Of a stretch of DNA of 64,000 nt, positions 27,237 to 36,740 are shown in pieces. The translations under genes were made by a program, and so were the position numbers. The notes under the pieces are model-generated. The model saw nothing but the letters and a program-made list of their open reading frames with translations, did not search any database and was not told the origin of the DNA. Each line of letters starts with the position of its first letter. Within the stretch, counting starts at the first letter, position 1. This stretch comes from DATBLY01 sp963705545 (lineage in GTDB: Bacteria > Actinomycetota > UBA4738 > HRBIN12): positions 186,001 to 250,000 of the forward strand of contig CAVPJX010000002.1 of the NCBI GenBank assembly GCA_963705545.1, in the 5' to 3' direction.

Positions 27237-28232
27237 TCACGGACGGTACGCGATCGCCGAGAATCGTTCGAGTTTCTCGAACCGGTGCTCAGCCTCGACC
27301 CAGCGGAGCGTTCCGGATCGCGATCGCATCACGAGGGAATGCGTGATCGCCCCGTCCGGTTCGTACCGGACCCCGCGCAGCAGCGATCCGTCGGTGATCC
27401 CGGTCGCCGCGAAGAACACGTCGTGGCCCGCGACCAGGTCGTCCGTCGTCAAGATCCCGTCGAGATCGAACCCTTGCTCGAGCAACGTCGCACGCTCGGC
27501 GTCGTCCCGCGGGTAGAGGCGACCCTGGATCGCGCCGCCCATGCACTTGAGCGCGGCGGCCGCGATCACGCCCTCGGGGGTCCCACCGATGCCGAGCAGC
27601 AGGTCGACGCCGCCGCGCGGCGCCGCGGCCGCGATCGCGCCGGCCACGTCGCCGTCGGTGATCAGGTACACGCGGGCGCCCACGGCACGGACCGCCTCGA
27701 TCAGCTCCGCGTGGCGGGGGCGATCGAGGATCGTCACGGTGATCTCCTCGGGGCGCATCCCCTTGGCCTTCGCGACCCGGCGGACGTTCTCCTCGGGAGG
27801 CGCCGAGATGTCGATGACGTCGGCGCCCTCCGGCCCGCTCGCGACCTTCTCCATGTACACGGCCGCGCCCGGGAAGAACATCGAGCCCCGCTCGGCGAGC
27901 GCGATCACCGAGACGGCGTTCGGCTGTCCGACCGCCGTCAGACGCGTCCCGTCGATGGGATCGACGGCGACGTCGACACCTGGCCCCGACCCGTCGCCGA
28001 CCTCCTCGCCGTTGAAGAGCATCGGGGCTTCGTCCTTCTCGCCCTCGCCGATCACGACGGTGCCATGCATCGAGACGGAGTCGATCATCAGCCGCATCGC
28101 GTCGACGGCGGCGCCGTCAGCGGCGATCTTGTCCCCGTGGCCGATCCATCGCCCGGCGGCGAGGGCCGCGGCCTCCGTCACGCGGACGAGCTCCATCGCG
28201 AGGTTCCGATCGGGGCGGGTCTCGTCGGTCAC
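27237..28232 (-). CDS. glpX: Class II fructose-1,6-bisphosphatase
   Basis: 331 residues, full length. Metal and substrate motifs IGEGEKDEAPML, VDPIDGT, and the GIGGTPEGV loop near 215-223 are present. Dephosphorylates fructose-1,6-bisphosphate, the committed step of gluconeogenesis; the usual FBPase in Actinomycetota. GTG start with GAGGAGG upstream. This step would let carbon from the glycerol operon 4 kb away enter hexose synthesis. Confidence 0.96.
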   Translation of the reverse strand: MTDETRPDRNLAMELVRVTEAAALAAGRWIGHGDKIAADGAAVDAMRLMIDSVSMHGTVVIGEGEKDEAPMLFNGEEVGDGSGPGVDVAVDPIDGTRLTAVGQPNAVSVIALAERGSMFFPGAAVYMEKVASGPEGADVIDISAPPEENVRRVAKAKGMRPEEITVTILDRPRHAELIEAVRAVGARVYLITDGDVAGAIAAAAPRGGVDLLLGIGGTPEGVIAAAALKCMGGAIQGRLYPRDDAERATLLEQGFDLDGILTTDDLVAGHDVFFAATGITDGSLLRGVRYEPDGAITHSLVMRSRSGTLRWVEAEHRFEKLERFSAIAYRP

Positions 28233-28286
28233 GGTTCGCCTCCTCGGATCGCGGGCGACGCGACCGCGTGCCGCGTCGGACCCATC

Positions 28287-29276
28287 CTACGGCCCGCGCA
28301 CCAACCCCTGATCCGCGTACCAGGCGAGCGTCCGGCGCACCGTCTCCTCGATCGGACGGTACGTGAGGCCGAGCTCGCGGGTCGCGCGCGAGCCGTCGTA
28401 GCGATGCCCGTGCAACAGCGTGCGCACCAGCTCCGGGCACACCGGGAGATCGCGCCCGCTCAGCCGGGAGATCCCCGCCGCGAGGCGGCCGCCCGTGCGC
28501 GCGAAGGACCGCGGCACGGTCAGGACGCGCCGAGGCCGTCCGCCGATCGAGCGCAGGAGCGTCACGGCCTCCGAGACGGAGAGGGTCGCACCGTTCAGCA
28601 GGTAGCGTGATCCGGCGACGCCCCGCCGTTCGGCAAGCACGTGTCCCTCCGTGCAGTCGTCGACGTCGACGATCGAGAGGAACGTCGGCACCACGACCGG
28701 GAGCCGGCCGTTCACGAGCCCCAACAGCAGGCGCGCGGATCCCCCGGTGCGGCCCGGCCCCTGCACCGACGACGGGTTCACGATCACGACCGGCAGGCCG
28801 AGCTCGTCGCCGACCTCGCGGACGCGGGCCTCGGCCAGGAACTTGGAGCGCTCGTACGCGGAGAGGAACGATCCGCGGTGGGCGGAATCCTCTCGGCCGA
28901 TCATCCCCTCGGGTTCCCCGATCGTGGCGGCGGACGACGTGTACACGACGCGTTCCACGCCGGCGTCGGCGGCCGCGCGGATCACGTGCTCGGAGCCGTC
29001 GACGTTCGTGCGGAACAGCTCGGCCGTGTCGCGCAGGCACATCGCGTTGACGCCCGCGGTGTGGAACACCGTCCCGGCACCGGCCATCGCCGCGCGGAGG
29101 GCGGCCGCCTCGTCCAGGTCGCCCATCGCGGGGGCGGCGCCCAGCGCGGCGATCATCGTGGCGCCGCGATCGCTCCGGGTGAGGGCACGCACCTCGCGGC
29201 CGTCCGCGAGCAGCCGCCGGAGCAACGCCCCTCCGACGAACCCGGTCCCCCCCGTGACGAGGACCGGGGCCGTCAC
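28287..29276 (-). CDS. NAD(P)-dependent epimerase/dehydratase (extended SDR)
   Basis: 329 residues. N-terminal nucleotide motif TGGTGFVG at 8-15, catalytic Ser-Ser in YTSSAATIG, YxxxK as YERSK. The layout resembles dihydroflavonol-reductase/HpnA-like SDRs. Substrate unknown. Start overlaps the pgsA stop (ATGA), so the two are coupled; a role in lipid or isoprenoid metabolism is possible but unproven. Confidence 0.85.
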   Translation of the reverse strand: MTAPVLVTGGTGFVGGALLRRLLADGREVRALTRSDRGATMIAALGAAPAMGDLDEAAALRAAMAGAGTVFHTAGVNAMCLRDTAELFRTNVDGSEHVIRAAADAGVERVVYTSSAATIGEPEGMIGREDSAHRGSFLSAYERSKFLAEARVREVGDELGLPVVIVNPSSVQGPGRTGGSARLLLGLVNGRLPVVVPTFLSIVDVDDCTEGHVLAERRGVAGSRYLLNGATLSVSEAVTLLRSIGGRPRRVLTVPRSFARTGGRLAAGISRLSGRDLPVCPELVRTLLHGHRYDGSRATRELGLTYRPIEETVRRTLAWYADQGLVRGP

Positions 29277-29854
29277 CCGGGGCGCCGGCGGGAGAGCACG
29301 CCGGAGAACCGGGCGATGTATTCGACGGCCGAGCCGACCGTCACGGCCGCCGCGACGATCATCGCGTACTGATCCGGGTAGAGCGGGCCGAGCGGCTCCG
29401 ACGTGCGCAGGATCGCCAGGAAGATCGCGAGGAACTGCACGTTCGCCTTCAACTTCCCCCAGATCGAGGGCGCCACCACGGTCCCGTCGGCAGCCGTCAC
29501 GGCGCCGCGCAGCCCCATGATCAAGAGCTCGCGGCCGATGATGATGAACGCGATCCAGGTGGACGCTCGATCGACCGCGACGAGCGCGATCAGGACGCCC
29601 GAGACGAGGAGCTTGTCCGCCGTCGTGTCGAGGAACGTGCCCCAGGTGGTGGTCTGCTTCCAGCGGCGGGCCAGGCGGCCGTCCACGAAGTCGGTGATGG
29701 CGGCGATCGCGAACAGCGCCCCCGCGATCGCGTACGCCCCGTCGGTCCGGCCGCCGGCGAGCACCAGCGCCATCACGATCGGCGTGAGGACGATGCGCAG
29801 GTAGGTGATGCCCTTCAAGAAGGCGGCGGCGCGCGCATCCGGAGTGCTCACCAC
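29273..29854 (-). CDS. pgsA: CDP-alcohol phosphatidyltransferase, probable PgsA
   Basis: 193 residues with about five membrane spans and the complete CDP-alcohol motif DFVDGRLARRW...G...D...D (near 55-81). Most likely makes phosphatidylglycerol phosphate from CDP-diacylglycerol and glycerol-3-phosphate. GTG start; TACGAT lies about nine bases upstream on the minus strand (29864-29869). Coupled to the epimerase. Confidence 0.85.
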   Translation of the reverse strand: MVSTPDARAAAFLKGITYLRIVLTPIVMALVLAGGRTDGAYAIAGALFAIAAITDFVDGRLARRWKQTTTWGTFLDTTADKLLVSGVLIALVAVDRASTWIAFIIIGRELLIMGLRGAVTAADGTVVAPSIWGKLKANVQFLAIFLAILRTSEPLGPLYPDQYAMIVAAAVTVGSAVEYIARFSGVLSRRRPG

Positions 29855-29909
29855 GACGGCCGCATCGTACCGCCGGGATGTGCCCGTCCGGCTCGTTCGG
29901 CCAGCTCCC

Positions 29910-32414
29910 TCAGCCCGCCCGGCCCTCGTCGATCAGGGCGCGGACCTCGTCCCCGCTGCCGCACCGGAGGGCGCGCGCGGCCAGCGCACGGCCGGCCGCC
30001 AGGTCGACCGTGCGGACGGCCGCCTTCACGAGCGGAACGGCGGGAGCGCTCATCGAGAGCTCTCGGACGCCGAGGCCGAGCAGGAGCGGGGTGACGGCCG
30101 GATCCGCGGCGAGCTCCCCGCAGACGCCGACCCAGCGCCCGCTCGCCCCGGCTCCCTCGACGGTCAGACCGATCAGCTGCAGGACCGCCGGGTGCAACGC
30201 GTCGGTGAGCGCGCCGACCCGCTCGTTGCCGCGGTCGGCCGCCAACGCGTACTGCGTCAGGTCGTTCGTCCCGATCGAGAAGAACGCGACCTCCCGGGCC
30301 AGCCGGTCCGCGGTCAGCGCCGCGGCGGGGACCTCGACCATGATGCCGACCTCTGGATCGCCGGCGGACGCACCCAGCTCCTCCCGCGCGCGTTCGAGCG
30401 CGCCACGCGCGGCCCGCAGCTCGGCGAGCGTGGTCACCATCGGGAACATCACGCGGAGGGGATGTTCGGCCGCGACGCGCAGGATCGCGCGCAGCTGGGT
30501 CCGCAGCAGCTCCGGGTTGGCGAGCCCGAGCCGGAGGCCGCGGACGCCGAGGAACGGGTTGGGCTCGGCGGGCTGCTCCAGGTAGGGGAGCGGCTTGTCC
30601 GCGCCGACGTCGAGCGTCCGCACGGTCAGCGGTCGATCGCCGCCGAGCGCCACTGCCGCCTCCCGGTACGCCGTCGCCTGCTCGTCCTCGGTGGGCATCC
30701 GGTTCCGCCGCATGAACAACAGCTCGGTGCGGAACAGCCCGACCCCGTCGGCACCGGACCCGGCCGCCGCCGCCGCTTCGTCCGGCGAGCCGATGTTCAA
30801 GGCGACCTCGATGCGCGTGCCGTCCGCGGTCACGGCCGGGCGCGCCGCGGCCGCGGACGCCGCTCGCGCCGTCTCGTCCTGGCGGGCCCGGTCTCCCTCG
30901 AGCCGCTCGCGCGTCCGCGCGTCCGGGTCCACGAAGATCGCCCCCGTACCCCCGTCGATCGCGAGCGGCGACCCCTCTTCCAGATGGAGGATCGCGTCGC
31001 CGGCGCCGACGACCGCCGGGATCGCGAGCGACCGGGCGAGGACCGACGCATGGGACGTCGGCCCGCCGAAGGCGGTCACGATGCCGCGGACCGCGGCCGG
31101 GTCGAGCGCCGACGTCTCCGCCGGCGCCAGGTCCGCGGCCACGAGGATCCCGGGTTCGTCGATCCGAGGCTCCGGGAGCGCCACGTCGAGGAGGTGCGCG
31201 AGCACCTGCCGTCCGACGCTGCGTACGTCGTCGGCGCGCGCGCGCTGGTACGGGTCGTCGAGCCCCTCCCACATCGCGGCGACCGATGACACGGCGTCTC
31301 GCCAGGCGATCGCGGCCGGCCCGCCCTCGGCGATCGCGCGGCGGGCGGGCTCGATCAGCGCTTCGTCCCGGAGGAACAGCGCGTGGGCATCGAAGATCTC
31401 GGTCGCGGCCCCTCCCGCGCGGGCGGCGACCGCTCGTCGTTGCCGTTCGATGTCGGACGCGGTCCGCTCGAGCGCCTCGTCCAGTCGCCGCTGCTCCTCG
31501 GCCTCCGTGCCTGCGGGCAGGTCGGTGGGCACCGCCACCTCCGGCGTGTGGAATCGACGCACGGGCCCGAGCGCGATGCCGGGCGACGCGGCGAGCCCGC
31601 CGATCGTGCCGGGCGGTCCGGCGGCGACGATGCTCGAGGAGGGCGCCGCGCTCCCATCGTCGCCATGCTCGTCGAACGCACGTGCCGCGAGCGCTTCGAT
31701 CGCCTCGATGGCACGGTTGGCTTCGGCGCCGCTCGCGCGCACCTCGATCCGGTGGCCGCGTTCGATCCCGAGCGTCGCAACCCCGTTCAGGCTGCGCCCG
31801 CTCGCCGGACCCGCGCCGGTCGTGAGGTTGCGGACCTGCACCTGCGCGTCGAACCCCGCGGCCGTCTGCACGAACCTCGCGGCCGGGCGCGCGTGGAGGC
31901 CGTGAGGGTTCGTGATGCCGAGCTCGACCGAGACGGCCGGGGCACCCTCCTCCGCTCTCGTCGGTGCCTCCGCCAGGGGGCTCGGCGTCGCGGTGTGCGC
32001 CGCTTCGACGCCGAGGTGCTCGGCCTTCCCGGCGAGCCCGCCGACCGCCTCGGCCTCGACCTCGTCGAGCGTGCCGCCGGCGCGGGCGATGACGGCCGCC
32101 GCCACCGCCCCCTCGACGAGCGGCGCCGCACAGAGCCGGATCCGAGCCCGGCGGTCCTCGGGGAGCAGGTCGATCGCCATCTCGGCCGACAGGACCGCGC
32201 TCCCGAGATCCATCAGCACGAGCACGCCGTCGTCCGTCCAGACCCGTTCGATCGCCTCCATCACGCGGACCGCGTCGGTGCCGATCGGGTGCTCCGGCAT
32301 CGCCAGGCCACCCGCGGCCTCCATCGCCAGGTCCGGGCCGCCCATCTCCCGCGCGAGCTCCACCACGCCCTCGGCGATGCGATGGCTGTGCGAGACGATC
32401 ACGATGCCGACCAT
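29910..32414 (-). CDS. dhaM: PTS-dependent dihydroxyacetone kinase phosphoryl donor: EIIA(Man)-HPr-complete Enzyme I fusion
   Basis: 834 residues. EIIA-Man-like domain 1-125 with phospho-His9 in VSHSH; HPr domain about 163-250 with His174 in GLHARPA; Enzyme I from about 270 with His455 in GGPTSHAS and a full C-terminal PEP barrel (IGTNDLTQYALAADRGN, VGVCGELA with the catalytic Cys). Passes phosphate from PEP to the ADP on DhaL. E. coli DhaM lacks the PEP-binding part; this one appears self-sufficient. Last gene of the glycerol operon, 8 bp after sdhD. Confidence 0.93.
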   Translation of the reverse strand: MVGIVIVSHSHRIAEGVVELAREMGGPDLAMEAAGGLAMPEHPIGTDAVRVMEAIERVWTDDGVLVLMDLGSAVLSAEMAIDLLPEDRRARIRLCAAPLVEGAVAAAVIARAGGTLDEVEAEAVGGLAGKAEHLGVEAAHTATPSPLAEAPTRAEEGAPAVSVELGITNPHGLHARPAARFVQTAAGFDAQVQVRNLTTGAGPASGRSLNGVATLGIERGHRIEVRASGAEANRAIEAIEALAARAFDEHGDDGSAAPSSSIVAAGPPGTIGGLAASPGIALGPVRRFHTPEVAVPTDLPAGTEAEEQRRLDEALERTASDIERQRRAVAARAGGAATEIFDAHALFLRDEALIEPARRAIAEGGPAAIAWRDAVSSVAAMWEGLDDPYQRARADDVRSVGRQVLAHLLDVALPEPRIDEPGILVAADLAPAETSALDPAAVRGIVTAFGGPTSHASVLARSLAIPAVVGAGDAILHLEEGSPLAIDGGTGAIFVDPDARTRERLEGDRARQDETARAASAAAARPAVTADGTRIEVALNIGSPDEAAAAAGSGADGVGLFRTELLFMRRNRMPTEDEQATAYREAAVALGGDRPLTVRTLDVGADKPLPYLEQPAEPNPFLGVRGLRLGLANPELLRTQLRAILRVAAEHPLRVMFPMVTTLAELRAARGALERAREELGASAGDPEVGIMVEVPAAALTADRLAREVAFFSIGTNDLTQYALAADRGNERVGALTDALHPAVLQLIGLTVEGAGASGRWVGVCGELAADPAVTPLLLGLGVRELSMSAPAVPLVKAAVRTVDLAAGRALAARALRCGSGDEVRALIDEGRAG

Positions 32415-32422
32415 CGGCCGCC

Positions 32423-32816
32423 TCAGTCGCGGAGCGCCAGGACGGTGATCAGCGTGATCCCGTACCCCACCGTGAGCACGCCGAGCACGGTCAGGGCGCG
32501 GTTCACGAAGCGCCGCGTGGCCGCGGACAGCCCCAGGTCGAACAGGACCGAGCGGATCCCCAGCATCGCGTGCCACGTGACGAGGATGAGGAACGCCACC
32601 TCGACGGCGACGATCACCGGGTTGCCGATGTACTCGAGGACCTGCTCGTAGCTCCGGAGGCCGCCGACGGACTCGACCACGAAGTGGTGCGCGATCATGT
32701 GGACCGTCACGAGGACGAGGACGCCAGACGCCCGTGGCGGCCGTCAGCCGCCACGACCGTGAGCCGCGCGTCGACGGGCGCTCGCCCGCGTCGACGGGGG
32801 CGCGCGTCCCCGTCAC
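32423..32816 (-). CDS. sdhD: Succinate-dehydrogenase-type cytochrome b anchor subunit (SdhD-like), frameshifted as assembled
   Basis: About 130 residues after correction, three membrane spans. Visible: ASGVLVLVTVHMIAHHFVV and WHAMLGIRSVLFD, the Hx(A/M)xGxRxxxxD pattern of SdhD. GTG start overlaps the sdhC stop (GTGA), but the N-terminal 27 codons are in a different frame from the rest; length is 3n+1. The extra base, probably in CCC at 32731-32733 of the + strand, lies near 32720-32735. Anchors an Fe-S/flavin subunit to the membrane and may bind heme and quinone. In the glycerol operon with glpA. Confidence 0.8.
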
Positions 32817-33253
32817 GCGCTCTCCACGATGTGCAGGATGGAGTAGATCACGACGATCGCGCCGAGGGTCATCAGCGTGTAGAAGAGCGCCTTCTGCCGA
32901 TCGGGGACGAGGCCGGTCCCGATCAGCGCGACCCGCAGTCCGTTCAACCCGTGGATCACGATCCCGGCGATCAGCAGCACGTCGAGCCCCAGGAAGATCG
33001 GCGTCGTCGCCAGGTGCAGGAAGCCGTCCCACGAGGCCGGTCCCGCCAGCAGCAGCGAGAGCACGGCGAGATGCAGGTAGAGGTAGAACACGAGCCCGAT
33101 CCCGGTGATCCGGTTGAGCGAGAACGCCCAGTGGCCGGTCCGGCCTCGACGGACGTCGAACCACGCGGTCGGGCCCGGCGCCTTGCGCAGCACGGGGCCG
33201 GGCCGCTCGCGCTCGGCGCGGATCCGCCGGTACTCGCGGTCGGCCCCCGTCAT
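32813..33253 (-). CDS. sdhC: Succinate-dehydrogenase-type cytochrome b556 subunit (SdhC-like)
   Basis: 146 residues. Signature elements: WAFSLNRITGIGLVFYLYLHLAVL in outline with Ser and Arg near the quinone site, and IVIHGLNGLRVALI whose His is the usual heme b ligand. Three membrane spans. ATGA overlap with sdhB and GTGA with sdhD. No SdhA is present, and the flavoprotein encoded upstream is GlpA, so this subunit probably serves glycerol-3-phosphate oxidation. Confidence 0.88.
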   Translation of the reverse strand: MTGADREYRRIRAERERPGPVLRKAPGPTAWFDVRRGRTGHWAFSLNRITGIGLVFYLYLHLAVLSLLLAGPASWDGFLHLATTPIFLGLDVLLIAGIVIHGLNGLRVALIGTGLVPDRQKALFYTLMTLGAIVVIYSILHIVESA

Positions 33254-33966
33254 CGCCGCCCCCGCGGCCGCACGAGCTCGCGCCGGAGCGCCATGATCCG
33301 CTGTGCCGGTCGAACGTCCGAGGGACAAGCCTCGGTGCACTCGAAGGCCGCGTGGCAGCGCCATGCGCCGCCGGGGCCGTCGGCCCAGTCCAGGATCGCG
33401 TCGCGATCGCCCTCGCCCCGGTCGAGCAGGCTCTGCGCGTAGGCGAGCGCGGCGGGACCCACGTACGTGTCGTCCGTCGCCGAGACGGGACACGCCGACA
33501 GGCAGAGGCCGCACTCGATGCAGTCCTCGAAGCGCTCGTGGGGCTCGGCGCCCTCCGATGAACCGGATCCCGTATCGGGCTCCACCGGGCGCACGATCGG
33601 ATGTGGCTCGATGAAGCGGTCGACGAACGGACCCATGTCGACGACGAGGTCGGCGAGGACGGGATGGTTCGCCATCGGCTCGACCGTGACGCTCGTGGTC
33701 GCAGCGTCGAGGGTGGCGACGCATGCGAGCTGCTCCCGCCCGTCGACGCGGACGCCGCACGTTCCGCACGAGGCGTGGAAGCATGAATGGCGGATCGCCA
33801 GCTCCGGGTCCGCGTGCACCTTGATCCAGCGCAGGCCCTCCAGGACCGTGCCGGATCCATCGACGGGGACGTCGAAGGTCTCCCATCGGGGCCCGTCGTC
33901 CCCCCGTCGGAACCGGAACAGCCGGAATCGCCTGGTGCGGGCACCTGCCGACGCCGGATCGCTCAT
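33250..33966 (-). CDS. sdhB: Succinate-dehydrogenase/fumarate-reductase-type iron-sulphur subunit (SdhB-like)
   Basis: 238 residues. N-terminal [2Fe-2S] ferredoxin domain with HSCFHASCGTC and a later Cys, then a [4Fe-4S] site CIECGLCLSACP and a [3Fe-4S] site CHAAFECTEACP, the exact SdhB order. Transfers electrons from a flavoprotein to the membrane quinone. It starts 9 bp after the glpA stop, in the place where GlpB/GlpC would be expected. Could in principle pair with a distant SdhA. Confidence 0.93.
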   Translation of the reverse strand: MSDPASAGARTRRFRLFRFRRGDDGPRWETFDVPVDGSGTVLEGLRWIKVHADPELAIRHSCFHASCGTCGVRVDGREQLACVATLDAATTSVTVEPMANHPVLADLVVDMGPFVDRFIEPHPIVRPVEPDTGSGSSEGAEPHERFEDCIECGLCLSACPVSATDDTYVGPAALAYAQSLLDRGEGDRDAILDWADGPGGAWRCHAAFECTEACPSDVRPAQRIMALRRELVRPRGRR

Positions 33967-33975
33967 CGATCGACC

Positions 33976-35166
33976 TCAGGCGGCGAACGCCGCGGTGTGA
34001 GGGAGGAGGACCGTCTCGCGCGTCCGGCATGGCTCCTCGGATCCGAGCTTGCGGCAGACGACGTCCGCGCAGACCTCCGCCATCCCGCGCAGCGTCGTGC
34101 CCTTCCCACCGGTGATCGTCACGAAGCCCTCGACCCCGTCGGAGCCTGCGTGGTCGATCGTCTTGAAGGTCCGCGAGAGCTCGCGGCCGGAGTCGGCCTC
34201 GTCGCGCGACCCGATCAGGGGACGCGCGGCCGACCAGGCCGCGCGGAACGGCGCCCCGGCGACGGCGGGGAGCAGCCGCGAGCCCTCCTCGATCATCCGG
34301 CGCACGTGATCTTCGGGGACCCCGAGGTCGTCGGGGTCCTGCACGACCCAGGAGCTGGTCCCGACGACCGAGAGCGCGCGCTGGGGGACGACGATGTCCC
34401 CGTCGCCCGATGCGTGCATCCGGTTGATCACCATCTGGCACAGGCGCCCGCGCACCGCGAGCATCACCCCGGGCGACGGCCGGATCGGGACATCGACTCC
34501 GGCCATGCGCGCGATCGACCCGGACCAGGGACCGGTCGCGTTCACGACGATGTCGGCGCGGATCTCCGCGTCGCGCCCGGTCACGTGATCGTGGATCGCC
34601 GCACCGCCGACCACGCCCTGGTCGACGAGCAGGCCCGTGACCTCGACGTGGTTCAGGAGCTCGGCCCCGTTGCGCTTCGCGGTGGCGAAGAACCGCAGCG
34701 GCAAGCGCATCGCATCCATCGTGGCGTCCGGCACGCGGACGGCCGCCAAGAGCCCGGGGTGCAACCCGGGCTCCCTGGCGAGCGCCTGCGCCGGCGTGAG
34801 GACCTCGGCCGGGATGCCGGTCGCCTCGCACCCTTCCAGGAACGACGGGTAGTACGCCATGTCCTCGTCGGTGAGCGCGACGAACAGGCCGTCGTTCTCC
34901 TCGAAGGAGCCCGGCGCGATCCTGCGCAGGATGAGGTTCTCCTCGATGCACTCCACGGCGGACTCGCGATCGTTCACCGCGTAGCGGGCTCCGCTGTGGA
35001 GCAGGCCGTGGTGCCGTCCGGTGGTCCCCGACGTGAACTCGCCGCGCTCGACGAGCGTGACCCGGACGCCGCGGAGGGCGAGATCGTGCGCGAGGGCACC
35101 TCCCGTCCCGCCACCGCCGACGATCAGGACGTGAGCCGCGCGCAGGCGCGACGCACGGACGCTCAT
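33976..35166 (-). CDS. glpA: FAD-dependent glycerol-3-phosphate dehydrogenase, GlpA-type catalytic subunit without BFD domain
   Basis: 396 residues. FAD motif VLIVGGGGTGGALAHDLALRG, then GTTGRHHGLLHSGARYAV and ESAVECIEENLILRRIAP, closely like the catalytic part of GlpA, and a late DGFVTITGGKGTTLRGMAE motif. Oxidises glycerol-3-phosphate to DHAP. E. coli GlpA (about 540 residues) has a C-terminal [2Fe-2S] domain that is missing here. The sdhB, sdhC and sdhD-like genes follow directly, suggesting a different electron path to quinone. Confidence 0.9.
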   Translation of the reverse strand: MSVRASRLRAAHVLIVGGGGTGGALAHDLALRGVRVTLVERGEFTSGTTGRHHGLLHSGARYAVNDRESAVECIEENLILRRIAPGSFEENDGLFVALTDEDMAYYPSFLEGCEATGIPAEVLTPAQALAREPGLHPGLLAAVRVPDATMDAMRLPLRFFATAKRNGAELLNHVEVTGLLVDQGVVGGAAIHDHVTGRDAEIRADIVVNATGPWSGSIARMAGVDVPIRPSPGVMLAVRGRLCQMVINRMHASGDGDIVVPQRALSVVGTSSWVVQDPDDLGVPEDHVRRMIEEGSRLLPAVAGAPFRAAWSAARPLIGSRDEADSGRELSRTFKTIDHAGSDGVEGFVTITGGKGTTLRGMAEVCADVVCRKLGSEEPCRTRETVLLPHTAAFAA

Positions 35167-35224
35167 CCGCGGATTTCCGGCGGCGGCGAGGGGAGGTCCC
35201 CGGCGACGTGCGTCTGCGACGGCA

Positions 35225-36719
35225 TCACACCCAGTCGAAGGTCCGGGTCACCGCCTTCTTCCACTGCGCGTACTCAGCGTCCACCGCGGCCCCGTCCATC
35301 GACGGGGTCCACTCGGCGTCCTTGCCCCAGTTGGCACGCAGGTCGTCCGTCGAACCCCAGAACCCCGTGGCCAGGCCCGCGGCGTACGCGGCACCGAGCG
35401 CCGTCGTCTCGGCCACCTTCGGCCGCACGACCGGGACCTGCAGGACGTCCGCCTGGAACTGCATCAGCGTGTCGTTGTAGACCATCCCGCCGTCGACCTT
35501 GAGCTCCTTGAGCTTGACGCCGGAGTCGGCCTCCATCGCGTCGAGGACCTCGCGGGTCTGCCAGGCCGTCGCCTCGAGCGCGGCGCGCGCGAAGTGGCCC
35601 TTGTTGATGTACCGCGTGAGCCCGACGATCGCGCCGCGAGCGTCGCCCCGCCAGTACGGCGCGAAGAGCCCGGAGAAGGCCGGGACGAAGTACATCCCGC
35701 CGTTGTCCTCGACCGTCTTCGCCAGGTCCTCCACGTCCTCGGACTTCTCGATCATCCCCAGGTTGTCCCGGAGCCACTGCACCAACGCGCCGGTGATCGC
35801 GATCGATCCCTCGAGCGCGTAGATCGCCGGCTGGTCGCCGAGCTTCCATCCCACCGTCGTGAGCAGGCCGCTCTTCGACGGCACCTTGTCGGTTCCGGTG
35901 TTGAGGATCATGAAGCACCCGGTGCCGTAGGTGTTCTTCGCGTCGCCCACGTCGTACGCGGCCTGGCCGAACGTGGCCGCCTGCTGGTCGCCCAGGTCGC
36001 CGGCCACCGGCACGCCGGCCAGCGCGCCCGTGCACTCCCCGTAGACCGCCGATGACGGACGGATCTCCGGCAGCATCGACCGCGGGATGCCGAACGCGGC
36101 GAGCTGCCCGTCGTCCCAGTCGAGCGTGTCCAGGTCCATCAGCATGGTGCGGCTCGCGTTGGAGACGTCGGTGACGTGCACGCCCCCGCTCGTCCCGCCC
36201 GTGAGGTTCCAGATGCACCAGGTGTCCATGTTCCCGAACACGAGGTCGCCGGCGTCCGCTCGGGCCCGCGCGCCCTCGACGTTGTCGAGGATCCACTTGA
36301 CCTTCGTGCCCGAGAAGTACGTCGCGAGCGGGAGCCCGACCTTCTCGCGGAACCGGTCCTGGCCGCCGTCGGCCGACAGCTCGTCGACGATGCCCTGGGT
36401 CCGCGTGTCCTGCCAGACGAGGGCGTTGTACACGGCCTCACCCGTGTTGCGGTCCCAGACGACCGTCGTCTCGCGTTGGTTCGTGATGCCGACCGCCGCG
36501 AGATCGCTCGCGGAGATCCCGGCCTTCTCGATCGCGCCCGCGATCACGTCCTGGCTCCGCGCCCAGACCTCTGCGGGGTCGTGCTCGACCCAACCCGGCT
36601 TCGGGTAGATCTGCTCGTGCTCCTTCTGGTCGATCCCGACGACGTTGCCGCCGTGATCGAAGATCATGAACCGCGTGCTGGTCGTGCCCTTGGTCCAGCG
36701 CGCCCACGTACTCAGCCAT
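35225..36719 (-). CDS. glpK: Glycerol kinase, frameshifted near the N-terminus as assembled
   Basis: About 497 residues when corrected. The ATG at 36719 opens MAEYVGALDQG, and the frame then breaks; in the other frame TTSTRFMIFDHGGNVVGIDQ and the rest of a normal GlpK follow to the stop at 35225. Total is 3n+1: GGG at 36687-36689 (minus strand) should read GG. Kinase motifs such as YALEGSIAITGALVQWLRD and LKVDGGMVYNDTLMQFQAD are intact. Phosphorylates glycerol for GlpA. Lies 21 bp after dhaL. Confidence 0.92.
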
Positions 36720-36740
36720 GGGGCCCTCCTTCGGTCGTGC

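Noticed and set aside
29910..33944. A 1344-codon minus-strand protein spanning dhaM and the sdh genes
   Set aside because: The real DhaM begins at 32414. The upstream part is an off-frame reading of sdhB, sdhC and sdhD.
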